Assembly: GCA_963576565.1 (NCBI GenBank)
Contig: OY755047.1
Span: 27,565,351-27,629,350 of the forward strand
DNA length: 64,000 bases
Reading direction: 5' to 3'
Origin: Aspidapion aeneum
Taxonomy: Eukaryota; Arthropoda; Insecta; Coleoptera; Brentidae
The notes beneath the pieces are model-generated. The model made no database searches. It saw nothing but the letters and a program-made list of their open reading frames with translations, and was not told the origin of the DNA. Each line of letters starts with the position of its first letter. Positions within the stretch are counted from its first letter, which is position 1. This document shows, one piece after another, positions 55,678-64,000 of the stretch. The translations under genes were made by a program, and so were the position numbers.

Positions 55678-58600
55678 CTAGGGTTGTCTTTTAAGTTTTG
55701 AATATACAGTTGGACTAAAACAGTAGATAACTTTTAAAGACTTTATTGTTCCTCAAAGTATTCTCCACGAAAATTAATGCATTTTGCATGCCCTCATACC
55801 CGTTGTCAAAGCTGTAATGCCATTTGTTTGTTGGCACTGTCAAAATTGCATTCCTGAAGACGTTGACTGCTTCCTCTGTCGACTAAAATCTTTGGCCACA
55901 CAGTCCATGCTTGATTTTGGAAAAGTATAAGTCGGGACTGTATGGAGGATGGTCCAACAATTCGACGTTTTGTTGGCTTAAAAATTCAATGGTTTTTGTG
56001 CTTTGTGCTTGATCTTCCAAAGGAATTATTGCTACATGAACTGCTTTTGAGACAAATGTCGTGACCATCTTTTTGGATACACTTCGTGAAAGGATGACTT
56101 TTGTTGGATTTTCTTCATCTTGTCTTTACGACTTGTCACCACTGATAATGCTTGTACACGTTTTTCAAGTTTCCTGCCTCAAGGCTGTCTAGAGTTTTAT
56201 GGCACGAATCGACCTAGCTTCTTTCTGTCTTCGGTTTCCAGATGCGGTATCCGGCGGAAAACTAATTTGCTTACCCCTAATTATAATAAAATACCCAATA
56301 AAGCCTCAATCTCGCGATATGTCACATGTCGATCTTCCGTGATGAGCATGAGCATGCTTTGTGCGATTTTGCATTGTCTTGGTGGAGGATGATTCGTCGT
56401 TCGGGGTTCGTTTCTCGAAGCTCAGCCATGATTTTTAAAAAACAAATTGTGATGTAACAATGGCAGTGACAATCCTTTGTTCGTCCAGAGGAATCGTTGC
56501 TACATGAACTGCTTTTGAGACAAATGTCGAGACCATCTTTTTGGATACACTTCGAGAAAAGATAACCTTTGTTGGATTTTCTTCATCTTGAAAAACACTT
56601 AAACAGACGTTTATTTTCGGGTTCATTTGAGTAAATCCATAATTTGTCACCACTTACAATGCTGTACACGTTTTTCGAGTTTCCTGCCTCAAAGCTAGCT
56701 GTCTAGAGTTTTCTGACACGAGTTGATCCTAGCTTCTTTCTGTCTTCGGTTAACAGATGCGGTATCCAGCGGGGACGTAATTTGCTTATCACTAATACCT
56801 TATGCAAAATTTTTTGAATTAAGGTGTTTAAAATCCCCAATAAAGCCTCAATCTCGCGATATGTCACATGTCGATCTTCCGTGATGAGCGTGAGCATAGC
56901 ATCGATGTTTTCCTGGTTGACAGCCGTTTTTATGCACCTGGCCTTGGATTGTCGCTAAGGCTAATCAGTCCACGCTTGAATGCTCCATACCAACGACAAA
57001 CTGTCCAATGATGTGGTACTTTATTACCGAAAACAGAAATCAATTGGGCAAGGCATTCTTGTTGATAATTTCCTTCGCAAGTTGAACAAAATCATAGCCC
57101 GAAAATGTTCTCGGCTTAGTTACATTTTTCGACTGATTTGTTAAATTAAATTAACGATTGAATTTAGGTTAGGTTAAGATTAAGGTTAAGTTTTAGTAAC
57201 GACATTCGAAGTATCGCCCTCTACCGGGTGGGCCAAAAAAAACCGGACAATTTCTTTTTATTATAACTTTTGAACTATGCAGTTGATTTTAATGGGACAA
57301 ACTGCACTTGGCAGAGAATTAATCAGAGTTTTGACCGAATGTATTTTTTTGTCCACCATCTCAAAATCCAAGATGGCGGACGAAATTAAAATGTACCCTT
57401 CAAAGATGTTCGTTTATTCTCGTGTTGCGAACATGTCTTAATTATTTTTTTAAATTAGTAAAAAAGCTGCATTCTTGCCACGCACAACAAGGTACGAATT
57501 AGCAAAATCGGTTCAGTAGTTCTAAAAAATATATTTTTGTTTCAACCATTGTTTTGCATATTATACGATTGCCTTGCCAATCATGTCTGCATTTATTTCC
57601 TTATAAATTCATTACTACTGAACCGATTTTAATGAAATAAAAAACATCCTGGTGAGAATTTATTGCTTTTTAAGGATCATGATCAAAGTTTATCGCCATC
57701 TTAAAATTTAAGATGGCGGACACAATCATACTTGATTTTTCAAAATGGCGTGTTTATTCTTAGTTTCCGCAAATGTTTTAGTTGTTTTTTAATTTATAAA
57801 AAAGCACTACTTTTCCCCCACACAACGAGTAATTAGTAATTAATAAAATAAAATTAGTAAAATCGGTGTGGTGGTTCTCAAAAAATCTATTTTTGTTTCA
57901 GCCATTGTTTTACAGATTATACGATTGTATTGCTAATCCTGTCTGCATTCCTTTCCTTATAAATTCGTTATTACTAAACCAATTTTAGTGAAATAAAAAA
58001 AATCATGTTGAGAATTGATTGCTATAGAATTTAAGATGTCTCACAGAATCATACTTGATTCTTCAAAATGGCGTGGATATTCTTATTTTCCGAAAAAGTT
58101 TTAGTTTTTTTTTGATAAATTAATAGAAAAACATTACTTTTCTTCCACATAAAGAGATAAAAATTAATTAAGTGCTTTTCAATAAATTTAAAAAAGAATA
58201 AAAAAATTTTGAAAATTAAAATTAAAATTTTTTGAAAGTAAGAATAAACGTGCCTCTTTGAAGGGTCAAGTATGATTATTTCCAACATCCTAACTTCTAA
58301 GATGGCGGCAAATTTCGATTATAAACTTCAAAGAACAATCAATTCTCATTGGTAATGCAATCGTATAATCTGTAAAACAATGGCTGAAACAAAAATAGAT
58401 TTTTGGAGAACCACCAAACCGATTTTACTAATTTATATCTGGTTGTGTGAAGGAAAAGTAGTACCTTTCTATAAATTTGAAAAAAACCAAAACATTTTTA
58501 GAAAATAAGACTAAACACGCCATTTTGAGGAATCAATTAAGATTCTGTCCACCATCTTATAGTTAATAAATTTTGTTTATGATCTTTAAAAAGCAATCAA

Positions 58601-59073
58601 TTCTCACCACGATATTTTTTATTTTTTTAAAATCGGTTCAGTAGTAATGAATTTATAACGAAATAAATGCAGACATGATTGGCAAGGCAATCGTATTATA
58701 TTCAAAACTATGGTTAAAACAAAAATAATTTTTTTGATCTACTGAACCGATTTTGCTGATTCATACCTTGTTGTGCGTGGCAAGAACGCTTTTTAAGCGA
58801 TTTAAAAAAAAATCTTAAAACATGTTCGCAACATGAGAATAAACGAGCATCTTTGAAGGGTACAATTTTATTTCGTGCGCCATCTTGGATTTTGAAGAGG
58901 TGGACAAAAAAATATATTTATTCAAAACTCTGATTAATTCTCTGCCAAGTGCACTTTGTCCCATTGAAATCGATGCTGTAGTTCAAAAGTTATAATGAAA
59001 AAAAAATTGACCTATTTTTTTTGGCCCACTCGGTATATCCACATATGCAAAATATAAAAGACAGCCCTCGTAG
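55678..59073 (-). mobile_element. Mariner with internal duplication, split by a foldback
   Basis: The ends are CTAGGGTTGTCTTTTAAG (55678) and its inverted partner near 59050-59073 (TATAAAAGACAGCCCTCGTAG), each beside TA. On the minus strand the transposase starts near 57121. Units such as ATIPLDEQRIVTA and RSVSKKMVSTFVSKA occur, then HQDNAKSHKA at about 56390. The sequence then restarts at the earlier helix-turn-helix segment (AGCATGAGCATG at 56345 against GAGCGTGAGCAT at 56886). The second pass runs to IPLEDQ, skips the middle catalytic region, and ends with VELLDHPPYSPDL (about 55960). So one transposase has a partial tandem copy plus a deletion. The leader is interrupted by 57224-59033. 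Confidence 0.85.
57224..59033. mobile_element. 1.8 kb foldback inserted in the mariner leader
   Basis: Ends CCGGGTGGGCCAAAAAAAAC and TTTTGGCCCACTCGG are inverted and flanked by TA (57222-57223, 59034-59035). Each arm of about 900 bases is itself made of similar units of about 300 bases with AAGATGGCGGACA, CGTGTTTATTCT, ATACGATTG..TTGC and CTGAACCGATTTT-type blocks, facing the opposite arm (GCCATCTTGGATTTTGA). Centre near 58150. No coding sequence. Confidence 0.85.
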
Positions 59074-61179
59074 TAGAACACGTTCTTCTCAATAATTTCT
59101 GTTGTTACCAAAAACTTCCTAGGAGCTTTAGTTTCTGAGATATTTTCAAGGCTAATATAGCGTATTCACTTGGAGTGTGCTAATGGGCTAGGAAGATACC
59201 AGAGCCATCATGGATCCCTTTATTTATTGTTGTTGTTCTTGGCAGTTATAGCAACAATCTCAAAAATTATTATAAGCGGGACCCGACAAAAATAAAGCCG
59301 ATCAAAGCAATCCGAAGAAAGCTCCAATTTATCCGCTCAAATGAGGCTGTATAATAAAGAAAACCGATCCACGATATTCGCCACCTTCCTTCGGAAAAAT
59401 AAGAACAACAAAGAAAAAATTTGTTACTTGCTCAACATAGGGATTTACATCCAATCTCACAGTTGCTGCCATAACACACATTAAAAACCAAATTATTTAA
59501 ACAAGAAGACGAATATTGTTTAATCAAGAATTGTATTTCAAGCAAGAATTATAGTTTGCTTAATAATACAAAATGGTATTTTCAAAATATTTTCTTCTTC
59601 TTCAAGTGACATTACAACCCCGAGTAGTGTTGTAAAATTACACCGCTCAACAGGTAAAATGTTGCAAGAATATTTTTTCTGGATTATTATTCTCCAGGAT
59701 ACCCTGATTCCATAACCAACTTTGGTTTATCTAAGTTGGCTCATTTTTATAGAAAAAAATAATAAAAACTGTTTTTCGTAAAATTAAAAAAAAAAAATTA
59801 TATCTTGAAAGCATCTAAAGATATATAACTGGAAATTGGAATGAAATTGAGGGAACATTAGCTGTATCTTACAGCGAAATATAAAAACCATCCGTAGCCG
59901 TGTTACGAATATATGGCCAAAAAACTGCTAAAAATTGATCAATTTGAAAACCAGCCAATACAATAAAACGAATAGCTAAGAAGAAAATTTGGGTTGACAG
60001 TTGTATCAAGTAACAAATTTACTACAAAAAATGTCCTATACACTTTTTTCAGACGTTCACAATTATGGTGTGCCAACTTGAACAAACCAATGGTAGTTAC
60101 GGAATCAGTAGTTAGCACTGAATAAAAATTCCATTTTATTTTTTTTGCAACAAGAACTTTTTCTTATTTTGTAGAGCGGTGTTATGAAAAACATTTAATG
60201 CGCATACTAAATTCACTGAATGACAAGTCCAGCATTTTTAACGGATTTAGCGTCAATAGTTCGAAAACTGGTAGGTTTTAATCGGAAAAGCGATGCTCCA
60301 TTTAGACATTATCAGAAGGTCCAAATAAGGTATTAATAAATATATTTTTCAGTACTCTGGTTGGTTATTTTCTGGAACGTTCATACAATTTTGCTGTCGT
60401 CGAATGGCCATTATGATTGCCACCCTTTGTAGCGTAAACGAGCAAGAAAAAGCGAGAGGTATGAATCTAAAAATTGAACGTAATTCAGACGCTTCGTCCA
60501 TATGGTCAGAGAATCAATTTGACCACCAATAAATTTTACCTTGCTACAAATCCCCTTGATCAGAATTGATATAAAACACAATACCGAAGGGACGGTTCGA
60601 CGTATACAGTTGGTTGGTATTTTTTATTTGTTTTTTTTTTTTAATAATTGTTTTAACACGGCTCATACACAGTTACAAAATCTGCTCAAAAATCAGTCAT
60701 AGAGATTTTAAGTGTGGAAGAATTATGTCTCTTCTAAAAAATATTAATTTAAAAGAAGTAAGACAGATCTACAGACCCTGTTATGACATATTTTAAAAAA
60801 ATAGAGACGTGAAAAACTTATCAAAGTCAAATTTATTTATACTCTAGCCTTGTTTAGAGAGAGACGCACTTTCCGTCCTTGTTAATTCATAATAGTCGGA
60901 AAATAAAAATAAATGATTTTTGACAAACATTTACAGGGGGTGAAGGACAGACGTGTTTGTTTATTTGTTGCTTATTGATTGATGTCACTCACCGCTGACT
61001 TACATAAATTATTTTAGTGAAACGCCAATGAACTCCAAAATATATCATAACCAAAAAATGTGACTTTGAGTGCCTTTGATGGGTTTTTCGCGTCTTTATT
61101 TCTTAAAAAATATGTCATACATACAGGGTCTCTAGACCGATTTAAATTTTGTAAAATAAAGTTTTTCTCAGCAAAGAAG
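59074..61179. other. Mostly unrecognised; dispersed repeat at 59110-59240
   Basis: 59110-59240 matches part of 48700-48820. The remainder is AT-rich with no domain. A 60-codon frame at 60614-60796 is low complexity at its start and unrecognised. Confidence 0.4.
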
Positions 61180-62230
61180 AATATATTAAGCTAAAATACA
61201 ATGCTGCCGAAACCCTTGACTTTAAAAAAGTTTATCATTCTAGTTTATTGGCCAAAGATGCTTCTAATCTTGCCAACCGAACTAACCTTTTATAGCTCAT
61301 TAAGTTTTTGGAATAGCTTTTCTTACTATAGAAAACGAAATGCAGCTAACACAACACTGCCGACAGACTAACACGATCCAAGAGAGATAGCTATCCAAAA
61401 ACGCCGAGCTAACCTTTACAGGTTCAATTATACATATATCCTCATCAGCGTCTTGAAACAATTTTTCTCACCATGAAAAAAAAATGCACACAACACTGCC
61501 GAAAACCTTGATAAATTTAAAAACTTTGCTATTGTATTTCTCTTTTACTTGAACAAAAGATTTCTGCTTCCAAGATTATAACAACAACAAAATTTAAATA
61601 TTTTTCATGTCCTACAGATGTTACAGCAAATTAGTCTTCCCAACTCTCTGTTGTCTAATTATGTTCTATCTTATTCCGCGGACATAAGACAGAGTGAGCG
61701 AAAAAGAGGTAATGAAAACGAAGGAGCTAATCCTTATAGCTTCGTAATCCTTTAAAAAATAATCTATAAAATCTAACCTCTGACTATCTATTTCATCCAC
61801 TTGATCGAAAAATTTATTCCTCCAATCTTACCAACTGCGTTTTGCCTATAACAATAATTCCATTTCTAGAAATTACAAAAATTGAGACAGAAAAAAAGAG
61901 CTAGCTAAATCTTTACAGCTCTATATTCCTATAAGATATACATCCTCATGAATTGTTTACTAAAAAAAAAGGAATGCAGCTAATACCTAATTTTTCCAAA
62001 ACATAGTTTAAATAGTAATACAGATGTTACAGAAAATTAATCTCGCCAGCTCTGCGTTGCCTAATAATTCCAAAAGCAGACATAACAGAGAGAGTAAAAA
62101 GAGCTATACTGTATTTATAGTGAAAAAGACGGAGCTAATCCTTTATAGCTTCATAATCTTATCTATAAAATCTAACCTCTGATCAAAACACTACATTGTT
62201 CCAACACTATAAAAGTAAAATAAAGAATCT
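61180..62230. repeat. Degenerate tandem repeats, about 400-bp period
   Basis: ACAGATGTTACAG(C/A)AAATTA, then CC.A.CTCTG(T/C)GTTG(T/C)CTAAT, then GGAGCTAATCCTT.TAGCTTC and ATCTATAAAATCTAACCTCT, occur at 61614-61790 and again at 62022-62185. A more worn unit, sharing AACACTGCCGA and AGCTAACCTTTACAG blocks, lies at 61190-61520. Confidence 0.7.
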
Positions 62231-62289
62231 ATAAAATCTATAGACGCTAATTTATTCATCGTCTTGCCCGCATAACATTTTTTATAACC

Positions 62290-62420
62290 ACTACAAATGA
62301 CATTTTTACTCGCGGCTTCGAGTTGTGGAAAATTCTTCAGCGATGTAGGTATGGTATGCCCCAAGGCACTGTGCTTGGACCTTTTGAAGATGGTTATCTT
62401 TATTCTTCTATCGATAAAGG
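62290..62420 (+). pseudogene. Small LINE reverse transcriptase fragment
   Basis: The plus strand at about 62347-62380 reads YGMPQGTVLGP, the GVPQGTVLGP turn before the catalytic aspartates. The sequence after it does not continue the domain. Possibly a scrap of a Jockey/CR1-type element. Confidence 0.45.
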
Positions 62421-62532
62421 GGCAAAGACTTCTTTAGACAACAGCCTATACCCAGTCTGTCGCGCGCCAAGGTTGAAAATATTATCAACACACTTGCAAG
62501 ATATGCCCAAACAACTGTCAACGATAACATAG

Positions 62533-63559
62533 AAAATTTTAACGTCCACTAAAATCTTAAATGATTCAGGTTTTTTAAAAGTGATATTTTTAGCCCAAAG
62601 AAAATTTCCCTCCTAATAAAGTAAAGCTAACTAGATGTTATCATGGTCATGCGGAGGATGTAGAGAAGCAGGTGTGTCAAATTTTTGACATATTAAGAAA
62701 ATTACTTACAAAATTCTATTTTTAAAAAATGTGTATACCTTTTTTTCGATTTAAGTTTAGGAGAATTAAATTTAATGTAAAAATTTCTTGCAAGACTGTA
62801 ATGCTCAAAATATGGCACACATTTAAGTTATCTACATCCACTTCTATCCTTCAGTTTTCTTCTCCCTCAAAACACAAATTTTCTAGTCAGCAAGCAGTTA
62901 AATTCTCGGGCACTAACTTACTGGGTATTATAGAGTATTTCGAAGGTTTTTGAAAGCTAATGATGAGCCTCTTTAGCAGGCTTAATATAATGTCCCAAAC
63001 AAACTGGAACCATTAAAGAATAGTCCAGTAGACCCTTAACATATTTTTTCTACGAGTGATCGCAAAGAAGCTACTTTGCGCACGTTTTAGTATACACAAA
63101 ATAGCACTTTCTCGCACACTTATTTTAAATCAAATCTACCATGTTATAGAGGCGTTTAATATATATAATAATTTAGCAAATGTATCATTGTCTGCAACGA
63201 TTCGATGTGTATGTGGTTTATTTTCCTTTTAATTTAATTTTTTTATGTTTTTCTTACACTTATAGAAAAAATATTGTTCCCGACACGTGTATTGTTTTTT
63301 TTTTACTTAAAGCTTATCTGAGCTTCGCTTCCTGTCGTTCGTCTCTCTGCTTTCGCACTTATTAGGAAAACTACTAAAAAAACAATTCTTTTATCACTAA
63401 TTTAGTCTTATAAAATTTTCAAAAAATCAAACTTACATCAATTAAACAAAAAGTGAGTTACTTATTTAAAGTGTGTCAATATGAGAGCAACAACATAACA
63501 TAAAAATAAATCTAAGCAGCATATTAAAATTAAATATGGAGACAATTAAAAACACAAAA
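62533..63559. other. No recognisable feature
   Basis: AT-rich, with open frames of 61-74 codons lacking domains. Confidence 0.4.
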
Positions 63560-64000
63560 AAATAATATCTAATTTTTCAAGCTCAGACTGGACTTTCTTA
63601 ACTTTTTTATTTCTCCAGTTCAGTTCTGTATTTTTTCGTCTACTCTTTGCACATGTTCATACCATCTTAGTCATACTCTATCTACTTAAATTTATTTCAT
63701 CGCAGTTGATTTATATGGAATTCGTCTGTTATTTTGTGTTTAACTTTTATAATGTCAAAAAACCTGTGATTTCGGAATGTCTCTAGTTTTGAATTTTCGG
63801 CAGAATGTATTCAAAAATACATTTCTGCAACTTTGAAGGCTTTAACACCAGTATTACTATTAATATTTATTTACTTTTTGTAATGTTTACCTCTTGGCCC
63901 CACTTATCACATTTTTCTATAAGCCTTTAGGGACACCTGTATTTTTACCCAATCTGAAACTTGTTCTTAAATTTTGGCTATATCGGTTTGATTCCAATAA
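63560..64000 (-). pseudogene. LINE reverse transcriptase and C-terminal relic, cut by window end
   Basis: On the minus strand 63930-63860 reads LIEKCDKWGQEVNITKSK. This is the segment after the catalytic block in RTE-like LINEs (CxKWGLEVNxxKTK). At 63672-63640 it reads LRWYEHVQRVDEK, the WYGHV motif of the C-terminus. The sequence between is shortened and frameshifted. The upstream part lies beyond the window. Confidence 0.6.

Noticed and set aside
1..64000. CRISPR arrays, bacterial operons, rRNA, tRNA
   Set aside because: No regularly spaced short repeats with unique spacers, no Shine-Dalgarno-linked gene runs, and no cloverleaf or rRNA core sequence was found by eye.

Overview
The window looks like one stretch of an AT-rich animal nuclear genome, most probably an insect. 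The reasons are: no operon-like ORFs, introns with GT/AG junctions, and dense decayed relics of retroelements and DNA transposons typical of arthropods (Jockey, RTE-like and I/R1-like LINEs, mariner, pogo/Tigger-like, hAT, Harbinger-like and Mutator-like elements, and Penelope-type termini). A beetle is my best guess, but that is inference only.

Host coding sequence is scarce. The only well-supported host gene is on the minus strand: an upstream exon at 26549-26742 and the next exon at 22223-22442. They are separated by a 4.1 kb intron, and the splice sites and reading phase agree on both sides. I do not recognise the protein. A CpG-rich, relatively GC-rich patch at 32170-32690 lies upstream of these exons and could be a promoter or 5' exon, but nothing in the sequence links it to them.

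Layout. 0-11 kb: tandem repeats (481-1910, 3574-4089, 6901-9445), a duplicated RNase H relic of an I/R1-like LINE (4.5-5.7 kb) and an antisense LINE reverse transcriptase (9.7-11 kb). 11-22 kb: foldback elements with CAGGGTGT-like ends, more LINE relics, a mariner 5' end and a Penelope-like terminus. 22-27 kb: the host exons and a transposon-filled intron. 28-34 kb: a truncated mariner, three LINE 3' ends in series and a Jockey relic. 34-48 kb: foldbacks and MITEs, two of them nested (a Mutator-like element inside a foldback, a Penelope-like insertion inside a Tigger-like element), and a hammerhead-like motif. 48-64 kb: RTE-like relics, a three-copy array of elements carrying a MADF-domain fragment, a hAT with perfect 8-bp target duplications, and a mariner with an internal duplication that is split by a 1.8 kb foldback.

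Almost nothing works together as a pathway. The window mainly records sequential insertions, and several can be ordered because related copies in the same window preserve the empty site. All coordinates come from reading by eye; element ends without a stated target duplication are approximate.
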